This document shows positions 10,895-21,953 of a stretch of 64,000 nucleotides of DNA, piece after piece. Where the stretch lies: NCBI RefSeq assembly GCF_900101755.1, contig NZ_FNAE01000001.1:1178001-1242000 (forward strand). The letters run 5' to 3'. Both the position numbers and the translations under genes were made by a program. The number at the start of each line of letters is the position of its first letter. Position 1 is the first letter of the stretch. The DNA comes from Ectopseudomonas alcaliphila. Its GTDB lineage: Bacteria; Pseudomonadota; Gammaproteobacteria; Pseudomonadales; Pseudomonadaceae. The notes under the pieces were generated by a model that worked only from the letters and a program-made list of their open reading frames with translations, was not told where the DNA came from and did no database searches.

Positions 10895-11461
10895 ATGCCG
10901 CGTAAAATCCTCAACACCCTGATCTTTGCTCTGATTGCAGTCGTCGTGGCCGCACTCGGCTACTGGAACCTTGCCCCGGACAGCGCCCGCCAGACCCAGC
11001 AGGCCAGCGATGACAACGTCGTTGACTTCTATGCGGTCGGCGCGCGCACCGTGCAGTTTCAGGATGACGGCAAACTGCACTACCGCATGACCGCGGACAA
11101 GCTCGAGCACATCAAAAGCACCGACATCACCCTGATCGACACGCCCAAGCTGGAGCTCTATCGTGGCACCGAACAGCCCTGGGAAGTCACCAGTCAGCGT
11201 GCCGAAGTCTCGCCTGGCGGCGTCGAGGTAGAACTGATCGACGACGTGCGCATCGCCCGCACCGACGCCAAGAACCGCCCCACGGTCATCACCAGCAGCC
11301 GCATGACCGTTATTCCTGACAAGGAATATGCGCAGACCGAGCAAGCCGTTAGAATCGTCGCGGCCAACGGGGTGACCACGGCACAAGGAATGAAAGCGTA
11401 CTTGAATGACGGCAGGATGCTCCTGCAGTCCAACGTAAGAGGCCAGCATGAGGTTCGTTAA
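10895..11461 (+). CDS. lptC: LPS export system protein LptC
   Basis: 188-residue bitopic inner membrane protein. One N-terminal helix (LIFALIAVVVAALGYW) is followed by a periplasmic beta-jellyroll with DFYAVGARTVQFQDDGKLHY and LIDTPKLELY. LptC receives LPS from LptB2FG and passes it to LptA. The 3' end overlaps lptA by 14 bases in another frame, consistent with tight coupling within kdsDC-lptCAB. Confidence 0.92.
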   Translation: MPRKILNTLIFALIAVVVAALGYWNLAPDSARQTQQASDDNVVDFYAVGARTVQFQDDGKLHYRMTADKLEHIKSTDITLIDTPKLELYRGTEQPWEVTSQRAEVSPGGVEVELIDDVRIARTDAKNRPTVITSSRMTVIPDKEYAQTEQAVRIVAANGVTTAQGMKAYLNDGRMLLQSNVRGQHEVR

Positions 11462-11987
11462 TACCCTCCCCCTGATTCTCAGCCTCGGCGCCGCATTGGG
11501 AAGCGCGGCTGCCTGGGCACTGCCATCGGATCGCGATCAACCGATCCGCATCCAGGCCGACAGCGCCGAACTGGATGACAGGCAAGGTGTAGCCGTCTAC
11601 CGCGGCGACGTGATCATCACTCAGGGTACCCTGAAGATCACGGGCGACACAGTCACCATCACCCAGACCGCCAGTGGCGATATCGACGTCTTCACCTCGG
11701 TGGGCAACCTGGCTTATTACGAGCAGAAGCCGGCCGTGGACAAGGACATCGTCAAAGCCTACGGCAGGACCATCCAGTACTTCGCCAGCAATGAGCGCAT
11801 CGTACTGATCGACCAGGCCAAGGTGATTCAGGAAGGCAATACCTTCGAAGGCGAGAAGATCGTCTATGACACCCGCCGCCAGATCGTCAACGCCGGCCGC
11901 GCAACAGGCGGCAACGTCAGCACGCCGCGCCCGCGTATCGACATGGTCATCCAACCGAAGAACAAACCCGCGGATCAGCAGCAGTAA
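11448..11987 (+). CDS. lptA: LPS transport periplasmic protein LptA
   Basis: 179 residues with a signal peptide ([20 protein letters not shown], cleavage near AWA-LPSD). The OstA-like jellyroll shows [21 protein letters not shown] and the later [15 protein letters not shown]. LptA forms the periplasmic bridge carrying LPS to LptDE. Its stop codon shares a base with the lptB ATG (TAATG). Confidence 0.95.
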   Translation: MRFVNTLPLILSLGAALGSAAAWALPSDRDQPIRIQADSAELDDRQGVAVYRGDVIITQGTLKITGDTVTITQTASGDIDVFTSVGNLAYYEQKPAVDKDIVKAYGRTIQYFASNERIVLIDQAKVIQEGNTFEGEKIVYDTRRQIVNAGRATGGNVSTPRPRIDMVIQPKNKPADQQQ

Positions 11988-12712
11988 TGGCCATTCTCAA
12001 AGCCCAACACCTGGCGAAAAGTTACAAGAGCCGCCAGGTCGTGCGTGACGTCAGCCTGAGCATCGAAAGCGGCCAGATCGTTGGCCTGCTCGGCCCCAAC
12101 GGCGCAGGCAAGACCACCTGCTTCTACATGATCGTCGGCCTGGTACGCGCCGACCAGGGCCGCGTGCTGATCGACGACCTCGACGTCAGTCATCAGCCCA
12201 TGCACGGTCGCGCACGCGCTGGCATCGGTTACCTGCCGCAGGAAGCCTCGATCTTCCGCAAACTGTCGGTGACCGACAACATCATGGCCATCCTCGAAAC
12301 GCGCAAGGACCTGGACCGCGCCGGGCGTCAGGCGGAACTGGAAAGCCTGCTGCAGGAATTCCATATCCACCATATCGCCGACAGCCTCGGCATGAGCCTG
12401 TCCGGCGGTGAACGACGCCGCGTGGAGATTGCACGGGCTCTGGCGACCAACCCCAAGTTCATCCTGCTCGACGAACCCTTTGCCGGGGTGGACCCGATCT
12501 CGGTGGGCGATATCAAGCAGATCATCCATCACCTCAAGACCAAGGGCATCGGCATCCTGATCACCGATCACAACGTGCGCGAAACCCTGGACATCTGCGA
12601 GACCGCTTACATCGTCAACGATGGACAGCTGATCGCCGAAGGTAACGCCGAGACCATCCTCGCCAACCAGACGGTGAAAGAGGTATATCTGGGCCACGAA
12701 TTCCGCCTGTAG
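11987..12712 (+). CDS. lptB: LPS export ABC transporter ATPase LptB
   Basis: 241-residue ABC ATPase energising LPS extraction with LptF and LptG, which are encoded elsewhere. Walker A is [17 protein letters not shown], the signature is [15 protein letters not shown], Walker B is [15 protein letters not shown], and the H-loop is ITDHNV. Its position immediately before rpoN is conserved in many gammaproteobacteria. Confidence 0.96.
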   Translation: MAILKAQHLAKSYKSRQVVRDVSLSIESGQIVGLLGPNGAGKTTCFYMIVGLVRADQGRVLIDDLDVSHQPMHGRARAGIGYLPQEASIFRKLSVTDNIMAILETRKDLDRAGRQAELESLLQEFHIHHIADSLGMSLSGGERRRVEIARALATNPKFILLDEPFAGVDPISVGDIKQIIHHLKTKGIGILITDHNVRETLDICETAYIVNDGQLIAEGNAETILANQTVKEVYLGHEFRL

Positions 12713-12774
12713 GTCGCCCACTATTTCGCTACAGAAATATTGCAACCCCTAGGCAAAAACGAGAAATTCAGGCA

Positions 12775-12780
12775 TATAAT
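12775..12780 (+). promoter_or_regulatory. Putative -10 box and UTR hairpin for rpoN
   Basis: A perfect TATAAT lies 68 bases upstream of the rpoN ATG, in the lptB-rpoN spacer. The predicted leader then contains a stem GGCGC-TTCG-GCGCC at 12793-12806, a stable UUCG tetraloop. No convincing -35 is visible at the right distance. Confidence 0.45.
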
Positions 12781-12848
12781 TTGCTTCCTGGCGGCGCTTC
12801 GGCGCCCTGATGTGGAAGGCGTAACTCGCCAGTAAATTAAGGTCTGCA

Positions 12849-14342
12849 ATGAAACCATCGCTAGTCCTCAAGATGGGCCAGCAGCTGACGATGACCCCGC
12901 AGCTGCAACAGGCTATCCGCCTCCTCCAACTGTCTACCCTGGACCTGCAACAGGAAATCCAGGAGGCACTGGAGTCCAATCCCATGCTCGAGCGCCAGGA
13001 AGACGGCGACGACTTCGACAACAGCGATCCGATGGCAGATGGCGCCGAGAGCGCCACCCCGACCCCGAGCAAGGAAGACAGCTACCAGGAAACCGCCCCC
13101 ACGGTGGACAACCTGGAAGAAGGCGAGTGGGGCGAGCGCATTCCCAACGAGTTGCCAGTCGACACGGCCTGGGAAGACATCTACCAGACCAGCGCCAGCA
13201 GCCTGCCCAGCAACGATGATGACGAGTGGGACTTCACCACCCGCACCTCCAGCGGTGAGAGCCTGCACAGCCACCTGCTCTGGCAACTGAACCTGGCACC
13301 GATGTCGGACAAGGATCGGCTGATCGCCGCCACCCTGATCGACTGCATCAACAACGACGGTTACCTCGAAGAAACGCTCGAGGAAGTGACCGAATCCTTC
13401 GACCCCGAGCTGGATGTCGAACTGGACGAAGTGGAAGTGGTGCTACACCGCATCCAGCAGTTCGAACCGGCGGGTATCGGCGCCCGCGACCTGCGCGAAT
13501 GCCTGCTCCTGCAACTGCGCCAGCTGCCTGCCGGCACAGCCTGGCTGAGCGAGACTCAGCGCGTGGTCGGCGACTATCTGGAGCTGCTCGGCAGCCGCGA
13601 TTACGCCCAGCTGATGCGCCGCACCAAACTCAAGGAAGACGAACTGCGCCAGGTCATCGACCTGATCCAGCGCCTCAATCCACGCCCGGGTTCGCAGATC
13701 GAATCCAGCGAGCCGGAATACGTCGTGCCTGACGTGATCGTGCGCAAGCATAACGAACGCTGGCTGGTGGAGCTGAACCAGGAAGCCATGCCGCGCCTGA
13801 GAGTCAACCCGCAGTATGCCGGCTTCGTCAAACGCGCCGATTCCAGTGCTGATAACACCTTCATGCGCAATCAGCTGCAGGAGGCACGCTGGTTCATCAA
13901 GAGCCTGCAGAGCCGTAACGAAACGCTGATGAAGGTGGCCACGCAGATCGTCGAGCACCAGCGTGGTTTCCTCGACTACGGCGACGAGGCGATGAAACCG
14001 CTGGTGCTGCATGACATCGCCGAGGCGGTGGGCATGCACGAGTCGACTATTTCACGCGTTACCACGCAGAAATTCATGCACACCCCGCGCGGTATTTACG
14101 AGCTGAAATATTTCTTCTCCAGCCACGTCAGCACCTCTGAAGGCGGCGAATGCTCGTCCACCGCGATCCGCGCGATCATCAAAAAACTGGTTGCAGCAGA
14201 AAACGCGAAAAAGCCGTTGAGCGACAGCAAGATCGCTGGTTTACTGGAGGCACAAGGCATCCAAGTCGCCCGTCGGACGGTCGCCAAGTATCGCGAGTCC
14301 CTCGGCATAGCGCCCTCCAGTGAGCGCAAGCGACTGATGTAG
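12849..14342 (+). CDS. rpoN: RNA polymerase sigma-54 factor
   Basis: 497 residues, the normal length. Region I at the N-terminus is glutamine rich ([20 protein letters not shown]) and is where enhancer-binding ATPases act. An acidic region II follows (about residues 50-120), then the core-binding domain, the HTH with [17 protein letters not shown], and the invariant RpoN box [14 protein letters not shown] near the C-terminus. It directs promoters with GG/GC at -24/-12. It is followed by hpf, ptsN, rapZ and the NPr gene, the usual rpoN cluster. Confidence 0.98.
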   Translation: MKPSLVLKMGQQLTMTPQLQQAIRLLQLSTLDLQQEIQEALESNPMLERQEDGDDFDNSDPMADGAESATPTPSKEDSYQETAPTVDNLEEGEWGERIPNELPVDTAWEDIYQTSASSLPSNDDDEWDFTTRTSSGESLHSHLLWQLNLAPMSDKDRLIAATLIDCINNDGYLEETLEEVTESFDPELDVELDEVEVVLHRIQQFEPAGIGARDLRECLLLQLRQLPAGTAWLSETQRVVGDYLELLGSRDYAQLMRRTKLKEDELRQVIDLIQRLNPRPGSQIESSEPEYVVPDVIVRKHNERWLVELNQEAMPRLRVNPQYAGFVKRADSSADNTFMRNQLQEARWFIKSLQSRNETLMKVATQIVEHQRGFLDYGDEAMKPLVLHDIAEAVGMHESTISRVTTQKFMHTPRGIYELKYFFSSHVSTSEGGECSSTAIRAIIKKLVAAENAKKPLSDSKIAGLLEAQGIQVARRTVAKYRESLGIAPSSERKRLM

Positions 14343-14352
14343 GCCAGATCGA

Positions 14353-14373
14353 CTGAAGGCCTCAGGCCTTCAG
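14353..14373 (+). other. 9-bp hairpin between rpoN and hpf
   Basis: CTGAAGGCC and GGCCTTCAG pair perfectly around a TCA loop, 10 bases after the rpoN stop. No T-run follows, so it is not a standard terminator. It may mark rpoN mRNA 3' processing or attenuate readthrough into hpf. Confidence 0.5.
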
Positions 14374-14441
14374 GCCAACGTGTTCCGGCGGCGGGTCGAA
14401 CCAGACCCGTCTCTTACACAAGGCAACAAGGAGAAAGCGGT

Positions 14442-14750
14442 ATGCAAGTCAACATCAGTGGACATCAGCTGGATGTGACCGACGCCCTGCGTGACTATAT
14501 CGGCGAGAAACTGGGCCGACTGGAACGCCACTTCGACAAGATCACCAACGTACAGGTGACCATGGAGGTCGAGAAACTCAAGCAGAAGATCGAAGCCACC
14601 CTGCACATCGCCGGTGGCGAAGTCGTCGCCAATGCCGAACATCAGGACATGTACGCTGCCATCGACCTGTTGGCCGATAAACTCGACCGTCAACTCATCA
14701 AGCACAAGGAAAAGCAGCTCGAACGCCTGCAAGGCGCCACGGCCCGCTAA
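14442..14750 (+). CDS. hpf: Ribosome hibernation promoting factor, short form
   Basis: 102 residues, matching the short HPF type and lacking the C-terminal dimerisation domain of long HPF. It binds the 30S subunit in stationary phase and supports 100S ribosome formation. The family pattern is MQVNISGHQLDVTDALRDYI at the start, followed by LGRLERHFDKITNVQVTMEV and MYAAIDLLADKLDRQLIKHK. AAGGAG lies about 12 bases upstream of the ATG. ptsN begins 12 bases downstream. Confidence 0.94.
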   Translation: MQVNISGHQLDVTDALRDYIGEKLGRLERHFDKITNVQVTMEVEKLKQKIEATLHIAGGEVVANAEHQDMYAAIDLLADKLDRQLIKHKEKQLERLQGATAR

Positions 14751-14762
14751 CATTCCCCATCC

Positions 14763-15224
14763 ATGATCCGACTTGAAAATATCCTGACCCCCGGCCGTTC
14801 CCTGGTGAACGTGCCGGGTGGCAGCAAGAAACGCGTGCTCGAACAGATCGCCAACGTGGTTGCGCGCGATCTGCCTGACCTGGATGCCCAGGACATTTTC
14901 GAAAGCCTCATCGCCCGCGAGAAGCTCGGCTCTACCGGCTTCGGCAACGGCATCGCCATTCCCCACTGCCGCCTGGCTGGCTGCAGTGCCCCGATCAGTG
15001 CAGTCCTGCATCTGGAGACGGCTGTCGACTTCGACGCCATCGACGGCGCGCCGGTCGATCTGCTGTTCGTGCTTCTGGTGCCAGAGGCGGCAACCGATGC
15101 GCACCTGGAACTGCTGCGCCAGATCGCCAGCATGCTCGATCGCCAGGATGTACGTGAACGTCTGCGCCAGGCCAACAGCGGCGAAGATCTCTATCAGGTC
15201 GTCGTGGACATTCAGAACGGTTAA
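14763..15224 (+). CDS. ptsN: PTS IIA-like nitrogen regulatory protein
   Basis: 153-residue EIIA(Ntr). The phosphorylated histidine is His68 in [14 protein letters not shown]. It receives phosphate from PtsP through NPr and regulates targets rather than transporting sugar, including potassium transport and sigma-54-dependent genes in pseudomonads. The rest shows [18 protein letters not shown]. It lies between hpf and rapZ, 5 bases before the latter. Confidence 0.96.
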   Translation: MIRLENILTPGRSLVNVPGGSKKRVLEQIANVVARDLPDLDAQDIFESLIAREKLGSTGFGNGIAIPHCRLAGCSAPISAVLHLETAVDFDAIDGAPVDLLFVLLVPEAATDAHLELLRQIASMLDRQDVRERLRQANSGEDLYQVVVDIQNG

Positions 15225-15229
15225 TAAAC

Positions 15230-16087
15230 ATGCGCCTGATCATCGTCAGCGGTCGCTCGGGCTCGGGCAAGAGCACCGCCCTCGATGTACTTGAGGACAA
15301 CGGTTTCTACTGCATCGACAACCTGCCGGCCGGCCTGCTGCCGGATCTTGCCGAGCGTTTCCTGCCGCATAGCGACATGCTGCTGCCACAGGTGGCCGTC
15401 TCCATCGATGCGCGCAACCTGCTGAGCCAGCTCCAGCGCTTCCCTGAACTGCTCGACGAAGTGCGCAAACGCAGTATCCGTTGCGACGTGCTGTATCTCG
15501 ATGCCGAAGACGAAACCCTGCTCAAGCGTTTTTCCGAAACCCGCAGACGCCACCCGCTGACCAACGAAAACCGCTCGCTGGCCGAGGCCATTGCCTACGA
15601 GAGCCAACTGCTGGCGCCGATCACAGATCGTGCCGATCTGAGGATCGATACCACACGCCTGAATCTCTACCAGCTGCGCGATACGCTCAAGCTGCGCCTG
15701 CTTGGCCAGACTCAGACTGGCACCGCCTTTCTCGTCGAATCCTTCGGCTTCAAGCGCGGCATGCCAGTGGACGCTGATCTGGTGTTCGATGCGCGCTGCC
15801 TGCCCAACCCGTACTGGAAGCCGGAACTGCGCGATCACTCCGGGCTGGATCAGCCGGTGATCGACTACCTCGCCGCGCAACCGGAGGTCGAAGAGATGTA
15901 TCAGGACATCCTCGCCTACCTGGAAAAATGGCTGCCACGCTTCGCCGCCAGCAACCGGGCCTATGTCACCATCGCCATTGGCTGCACTGGTGGCCACCAC
16001 CGCTCGGTGTACCTGGCCAACCGCCTGAGCCAGGCACTCAAAGACTCGCTGAAGAACGTCCAGGTGCGTCACCGCGACCTCAGCTAA
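15230..16087 (+). CDS. rapZ: RNase adapter / nucleotide-binding protein RapZ
   Basis: 285 residues. The N-terminal Walker A is [10 protein letters not shown] (about residues 7-16), and the C-terminal half has [17 protein letters not shown], the conserved RapZ phosphosugar-sensing region. In E. coli it presents the small RNA GlmZ to RNase E; its target in Pseudomonas is less clear. It ends 14 bases before the NPr gene. Confidence 0.95.
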   Translation: MRLIIVSGRSGSGKSTALDVLEDNGFYCIDNLPAGLLPDLAERFLPHSDMLLPQVAVSIDARNLLSQLQRFPELLDEVRKRSIRCDVLYLDAEDETLLKRFSETRRRHPLTNENRSLAEAIAYESQLLAPITDRADLRIDTTRLNLYQLRDTLKLRLLGQTQTGTAFLVESFGFKRGMPVDADLVFDARCLPNPYWKPELRDHSGLDQPVIDYLAAQPEVEEMYQDILAYLEKWLPRFAASNRAYVTIAIGCTGGHHRSVYLANRLSQALKDSLKNVQVRHRDLS

Positions 16088-16101
16088 GGAGCCATGCCGC
16101 G

Positions 16102-16374
16102 ATGCCAGCACGTGAAATCACCATCATCAACAAACTTGGTCTGCATGCCCGTGCTGCAGCCAAGTTCGTCGGTGTCGCGAGCACCTACCCCTGCCAGGTG
16201 CGCATCGGCCGCAGCGCCGAAAGCCTGGTAGACGGCAAGAGCATCATGGCGGTGATGATGCTGGCCGCCGGCAAGGGCACCAATGTGCACCTGCTGACCG
16301 AAGGCGAGCAGGATCACGAGGCGCTCGATGCACTGGTCGGCCTGATCGACAACTACTTCGACGAAGGTGAGTAG
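16102..16374 (+). CDS. ptsO: Phosphocarrier protein NPr (HPr family)
   Basis: 90-residue HPr-like protein. The phosphorylation site is His15 in NKLGLHARAAAKFV, and the second conserved stretch is VDGKSIMAVMMLAAGKG. NPr carries phosphate between PtsP and PtsN. The ATG at 16102 is the first start that yields the family N-terminus MPAREITI; the larger open frame upstream overlaps rapZ and is spurious. Last gene of the rpoN cluster. Confidence 0.94.
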   Translation: MPAREITIINKLGLHARAAAKFVGVASTYPCQVRIGRSAESLVDGKSIMAVMMLAAGKGTNVHLLTEGEQDHEALDALVGLIDNYFDEGE

Positions 16375-16407
16375 ACAGTCGTAGGGTCTTCGCGTGCACG
16401 GCTTCCT

Positions 16408-17310
16408 CTACGCCAGGGCCGTATCCAGCACCATCATCAGACAGAAGCCCACCGCCAGCGCCATGCTGGCATCGCCGGCATGACCATTGCCATGCGACTC
16501 GGGAATGATCTCGTGGATCACCGCGAACAGCATGGCCCCCGCCGCCAGTGCCAGCCCCCAGGGCAGCAGCATGTGCGAGACGCCGACCAGCCAGGCGCAG
16601 AGCACCGCGAATAGCGGTTCGACCAGGCCTGAGGCCGCACCGATCAGCACCGCCTTGCCGCGTCCCATTCCGGCACCTGCCAGCACCAGGGCGACGATCA
16701 GCCCCTCCGGCACGTCCTGCAGGGCGATGCCGATCGCCAGGCCATCGGCGCCACTCAGCCCCGCTCCCGCCGCCACGCCAACCGCCATGCCCTCGGGGAC
16801 GTTGTGCAACACAATGGCGATGACGAACAGCAGTGCGCCAGGCGCCAGAGCGCCCCGTTGCAGTTCGGCCGCACCGACGCTCTGCCGCTGCGCCAGCACA
16901 CGGCCCAACCCCAGCAAAGCGCCGGCGCCCAGCAGCAGGCCAATACTGGCCAGAGCCCCGGCCCCCCAGGGCGTGAAACCCTGCTCGCCGGCAACCTCGA
17001 GCGCTGGTACCAGCAGGGAGAACACCGTCGCCGCCAGCATCACACCACCACCGAAGCCCAGCAGCCTGTCGCGCCAGCGCCCGGACAGCTCGCCCATCAA
17101 CAGCACCGGCAAGGCACCGACCGCCGTGCCGGTGGCGCACAGCAAACCGCCCTGTAACGCCCGTAGCAACTGTGGTTGAACCGTCTGGTCGATCAGCACC
17201 GCAGCCTGGATGAACAGCAACAGACTGCCACACAGCAGAATCACACCGCCGAGCAGATAGCGCAAAACCCGGCCATTGAGGCCGGGCAAGGAAGTGAGCA
17301 AGGTTCGCAT
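16408..17310 (-). CDS. ZIP family divalent metal transporter
   Basis: 300 residues with about eight hydrophobic segments. The ZIP signature helices are present: IVLHNVPEGMAVGVA (TM4 metal site) and IALQDVPEGLIVALVL (TM5 site, with Gln-Asp where many ZIPs have His-Asn). HEIIPESHGNGH near the C-terminus is also typical. The ATG at 17310 starts MRTLLTSLPG; the open frame extends 80 codons upstream into sodM and is not coding there. It starts 20 bases after the sodM stop, so it is probably the last gene of the fagA-fumC-orfX-sodM operon, where it could supply Mn or Zn. The metal is inferred. Confidence 0.88.
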   Translation of the reverse strand: MRTLLTSLPGLNGRVLRYLLGGVILLCGSLLLFIQAAVLIDQTVQPQLLRALQGGLLCATGTAVGALPVLLMGELSGRWRDRLLGFGGGVMLAATVFSLLVPALEVAGEQGFTPWGAGALASIGLLLGAGALLGLGRVLAQRQSVGAAELQRGALAPGALLFVIAIVLHNVPEGMAVGVAAGAGLSGADGLAIGIALQDVPEGLIVALVLAGAGMGRGKAVLIGAASGLVEPLFAVLCAWLVGVSHMLLPWGLALAAGAMLFAVIHEIIPESHGNGHAGDASMALAVGFCLMMVLDTALA

Positions 17311-17330
17311 CGTGTTCGCTATCCGCCTGT

Positions 17331-17942
17331 TCAGCTCAGGGCCTGTCGGTATCGGCGCGCCACTTCGTCCCAGTCGATGACGTTGTAGAAGGCGCCGATG
17401 TACTCCGGCCGGCGGTTCTGGTAGCGCAGGTAGTAGGCATGTTCCCAGACATCCAGTCCCAGGATCGGTGTGTTGCCGTGCATCAACGGGCTGTCCTGAT
17501 TGGCGCTGCTTTCCACCACCAACGTCCTCTGCGGCGTCACGCTCAGCCATGCCCAGCCGCTGCCGAAACGGCTCAGCGCGGCCTTGGTAAAGGCCTCCTT
17601 GAACGCCGCGAAACCACCCAGTTCGGCATCGATCGCCGCCGCCAGTTCGCCATGGGGCTCACCGCCACCCGCAGGTGACATGACCGTCCAGAACAGCGTG
17701 TGGTTGGCATGCCCCCCGCCCTGGTTGATCAATGCCGCGTGCAGGTTTGGCGGCATCTCGCCCAGGCGGATCAGCAGGTCTTCCACCGGTACTTCTGCAT
17801 AGGACGTTCCCTCCAGTGCCGTGTTCAGATTGTTTATGTAGGTCTGATGGTGCTTGCTGTAGTGGATTTCCATGGTCTGCGCATCGATATGCGGCTCCAG
17901 GGCATCGTAGGCGTAAGGCAGTGGCGGCAGGCGATGAGGCAT
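17331..17942 (-). CDS. sodM: Superoxide dismutase, manganese type
   Basis: 203-residue Fe/Mn SOD. Metal ligands lie in [14 protein letters not shown] (His), [11 protein letters not shown] (His) and [12 protein letters not shown] (Asp, His). Gly in GGGHANH and Gln in ANQDSPLM are the manganese-type residues, so it is assigned as Mn-SOD. In P. aeruginosa the equivalent gene (sodM/sodA) is made under iron limitation when Fe-SOD falls. It follows orfX by 12 bases. Confidence 0.95.
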   Translation of the reverse strand: MPHRLPPLPYAYDALEPHIDAQTMEIHYSKHHQTYINNLNTALEGTSYAEVPVEDLLIRLGEMPPNLHAALINQGGGHANHTLFWTVMSPAGGGEPHGELAAAIDAELGGFAAFKEAFTKAALSRFGSGWAWLSVTPQRTLVVESSANQDSPLMHGNTPILGLDVWEHAYYLRYQNRRPEYIGAFYNVIDWDEVARRYRQALS

Positions 17943-17954
17943 GAGCGTTCTCCT

Positions 17955-18407
17955 TCAGTGATAGTAGCGGCCATGGCTGGCTGGATTGACGGTGGGACGT
18001 TGCCAGGCATGGCGCTGCGAAGCCCCCAGCAAGCGATCGGTGCGCGGGAAGGCCCCGTGCTCGCTGATGAACTGCAACAGCTCCACGTAGGTACGGCGAC
18101 TGTGGTGCAAGGCGATCTCGCGCAGCGCCTGCGGCCGCTGGCTGTCGGCCAGGGTCTGTAGCAGGCGCTCGTGGCTGGCGCAGAGGTTTTCCGCGGCCTC
18201 CTCCGGTTGCCCCAGTGCCAGGTGCAGATCGGCCAGGTTGTGATGGGAAATCACAAAGGCCGCCACCGCCATGTTGTGATCAGGCCAGCGCCCGAACATT
18301 ACCTGTGCCTCTGCCAGCGCCTGCAGGTAGAGCTCGCGAGCCCGTACCCAATCGCCCTCGGAGAAACAGCGGTTACCGGCTTCGATGGTGGTTTTCCAGT
18401 GCTCCAT
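17955..18407 (-). CDS. TPR-like protein of the fumC-sodM operon (orfX)
   Basis: 150 residues, helical throughout, with two TPR-like pairs: GNRCFSEGDWVRARELYLQA near residues 10-30 and ISHHNLADLHLALGQPEEAA near residues 50-70. The start at 18407 is fixed by a strong AGGAGGT 6 bases upstream; the open frame extends 14 codons further. It corresponds to the uncharacterised orfX between fumC and sodA in P. aeruginosa. No enzymatic motif is visible; a scaffold or chaperone role is only a guess. Confidence 0.85.
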   Translation of the reverse strand: MEHWKTTIEAGNRCFSEGDWVRARELYLQALAEAQVMFGRWPDHNMAVAAFVISHHNLADLHLALGQPEEAAENLCASHERLLQTLADSQRPQALREIALHHSRRTYVELLQFISEHGAFPRTDRLLGASQRHAWQRPTVNPASHGRYYH

Positions 18408-18526
18408 GACAGACCTCCTGGTGAGAGCCTGCCCACGATCAGCCATCACGACCTGAGCTTGCCAATAACGTGCATTGACTGCATGGCCGAACCTGGCTCG
18501 TGAACAGACGCCGAGAAGAAAGCAGC

Positions 18527-19907
<1,381 letters not shown>

Positions 19908-19915
<8 letters not shown>

Positions 19916-20300
19916 AGGAATGTCCTTGTGCCGATTCGTTGAATGAGAGGGAAGGTTGCAGGCGCAGGGTCGCCAGACGATTGAGCAGGAGGTTCAGGCT
20001 GCGCTGACGAGAAAGGTCGTTGGCCTGTTGCTGCATGACCCGCAGAGGCCGGTAGGCACGATCCAGGCAGAGGGCGCGCCAATGCCAGGGCAATGCCGGG
20101 TCACAGGCGGTGTCGAGCAACAGTTCCAGCGTGATGCGCGAGACCCGCCAGGCGTCCAGCAGGCCACGATCCACCAGTTGCCACCCGTGCCATTCGTGGA
20201 AATCGAGCAGGCGGGGTTCATCGGGCCGCAGGGCGCAGCGCACGAGAAAGCCCTGCCAATGCCAGCAGTTCAAGCAAGGCGTGAAGAAGGGATAGAACAT
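19908..20300 (-). CDS. fagA: FagA, Fur-associated protein
   Basis: 130 residues, first gene of the operon. The N-terminus carries a CxxC-like cluster (PCLNCWHWQGFLVRC) next to aromatic residues, and the rest is Leu/Arg rich with no signal peptide or transmembrane segment that I can see. It matches FagA of P. aeruginosa by position and size; the biochemical function is unknown. A Fur-like box lies just upstream. Its 3' end overlaps fumC, supporting co-transcription. Confidence 0.85.
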
Positions 20301-20317
20301 GGGCGTCCACCTATCAA

Positions 20318-20336
20318 TGAAATGATATTTATTCTC
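20318..20336 (-). promoter_or_regulatory. Fur-like box upstream of fagA
   Basis: Read on the minus strand, the 19-mer GAGAATAAATATCATTTCA matches 12 of 19 positions of the Fur consensus GATAATGATAATCATTATC. The whole 20310-20360 stretch is strikingly AT-rich for this genome. It lies 18-36 bases upstream of the fagA ATG, where binding would block the promoter. Confidence 0.7.
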
Positions 20337-20427
20337 TTTTGAGAAAAATAATCAATACACAGAATATGTGGACTTTCAAATAGAAGCGGGTCCGCCCTCG
20401 TCCGGGCCGGACCGCAGCTTGCGGGAT

Positions 20428-20452
20428 ACGCGCGGCCCGCAAGGCCGCGCGT
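20428..20452 (-). terminator. Hairpin after pmbA, possible terminator
   Basis: A perfect 10-bp stem (ACGCGCGGCC with GGCCGCGCGT, loop CGCAA) lies 27 bases beyond the pmbA stop. On the minus strand no long T-run follows, so termination is likely but not typical. Confidence 0.45.
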
Positions 20453-20478
20453 TACTTATTGCCAGAGCATGACGGCAC

Positions 20479-21825
20479 TCAGCTACCGGCGACAGTCATC
20501 TTCTCGATCAGCACCGAGCCGGTGCAGATATTGCCGCGCCGTTCCAGATCGCGCCCGACCGCGACGACCTGCCGGAACATGTCGCGCAGGTTGCCGGCAA
20601 TGGTCACCTCCTGCACCGGGAACTGGATTTCACCGTTCTCCACCCAGAAGCCCGCCGCGCCACGGGAATAGTCACCGGTAACGAGATTCAGGCCCTGCCC
20701 CATCAGTTCGGTGACCAACAGGCCACGGCCCATGCGGCGAATCAGCGCCTGCTGATCCTCATCGCCATGGGTGACGAACAGGTTGTGCACACCGCCGGAG
20801 TTGGCGGTACTCGGCAAACCCAGCTTGCGCCCGGAATAGGTGCCGAGCACGTAGGACACCAGCTCGCCCTTCTCCACGAACGGCTTGGCGTAGGTGGCCA
20901 GGCCATCGCCGTCGAAGGTCGCGCTACCCAGTGCGCGTGGCAGATGCGGACGTTCGTCGAGGCTCAGCCACTCAGGGAACAGCCGCTGGCCGAGGGCGCC
21001 TTCAAGGAAGGAGGACTGGCGATACAGGTTGCCACCGGAGATGGCCGCCAGCAGGTGGCTAAACAGCCCACCTGCCAGCTCGGCGGCGAACAACACCGGC
21101 ACTTCGCAGGTGGGTACCGGACGCGCACCAAGACGGCTGACCGCACGCTCGGAGGCGCGCTGGCCGATACCCGCCGCATCGGCCAGCAGTTCACCCTGAC
21201 GATTGACGTCGTACCAGTAGTCGCGCTGCATCTGCCCCTCACCTTCGGCGATCATCACGCAACTCAGGCTATGGCGGGTGCTGGCATAACCGCCGACGAA
21301 ACCGTGGCTGTTGCCATACACACGGCAACCCTGATGGGTATTGAGGCTGGTGCCATCGGCGTTCTTGATCCGCTGGTCAGCCGCGAAAGCCGCAGCTTCA
21401 CAGGCCAGCGCCTGCTCCACCGCCTGCTCCGGGGTGATCGACCAGGGGTGATAGAGATCCAGCTCAGGCAGCTCTCGGGCCATCAGTGCGGCATCGGCCA
21501 GGCCGGCGCACTCGTCCTCGCTGGTATGTTTGGCAATCGCCAGGGCCGCCGCCACGGTCTCACGAATGGCCTCGCTACCGGTGGCCGAGGTGCTGGCCGA
21601 GCCCTTGCGCTGGCCAACGTACAGGGTGATGCCGAAACCCTGGTCGCGATTGAACTCGACGGTCTCCACCTCACCCTGGCGCACCGTGGTGGACAGGCCC
21701 TGACCAGCCGAGACCGCGACCTCGCAGGCACTGGCACCCTGGCGCCTGGCCTCGGCGAGAATGGCCTCGACCTGCTCTTGCAGCGCTGGCAAAGCCTGCG
21801 GCCCGATGCGTTCTACTTCACTCAT
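20479..21825 (-). CDS. pmbA: Metalloprotease PmbA/TldE
   Basis: 448 residues, the inactive-site partner of TldD in the TldD/TldE heterodimeric zinc protease that processes small peptides such as microcins and unfolded peptides. It lacks the HExxxH motif that TldD has, as expected. FNRDQGFGITLYVGQRKGSA and GDYSRGAAGFWVENGEI are family landmarks. The ATG at 21825 gives MSEVERIGPQALPALQEQ; the frame extends 24 codons upstream without support. It diverges from darP. Confidence 0.94.
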   Translation of the reverse strand: MSEVERIGPQALPALQEQVEAILAEARRQGASACEVAVSAGQGLSTTVRQGEVETVEFNRDQGFGITLYVGQRKGSASTSATGSEAIRETVAAALAIAKHTSEDECAGLADAALMARELPELDLYHPWSITPEQAVEQALACEAAAFAADQRIKNADGTSLNTHQGCRVYGNSHGFVGGYASTRHSLSCVMIAEGEGQMQRDYWYDVNRQGELLADAAGIGQRASERAVSRLGARPVPTCEVPVLFAAELAGGLFSHLLAAISGGNLYRQSSFLEGALGQRLFPEWLSLDERPHLPRALGSATFDGDGLATYAKPFVEKGELVSYVLGTYSGRKLGLPSTANSGGVHNLFVTHGDEDQQALIRRMGRGLLVTELMGQGLNLVTGDYSRGAAGFWVENGEIQFPVQEVTIAGNLRDMFRQVVAVGRDLERRGNICTGSVLIEKMTVAGS

Positions 21826-21953
21826 AACCACTCCCGATTCTCTTGGCGCAGGCACTCTCTGGACGAACCCAAGGCCTGCTCTCGACTGCCCGCCCACGGG
21901 CCGGCAGTCACGGTTACTGCTATCATGGCGGCGTTTCCCTCTGGACCCACCCC

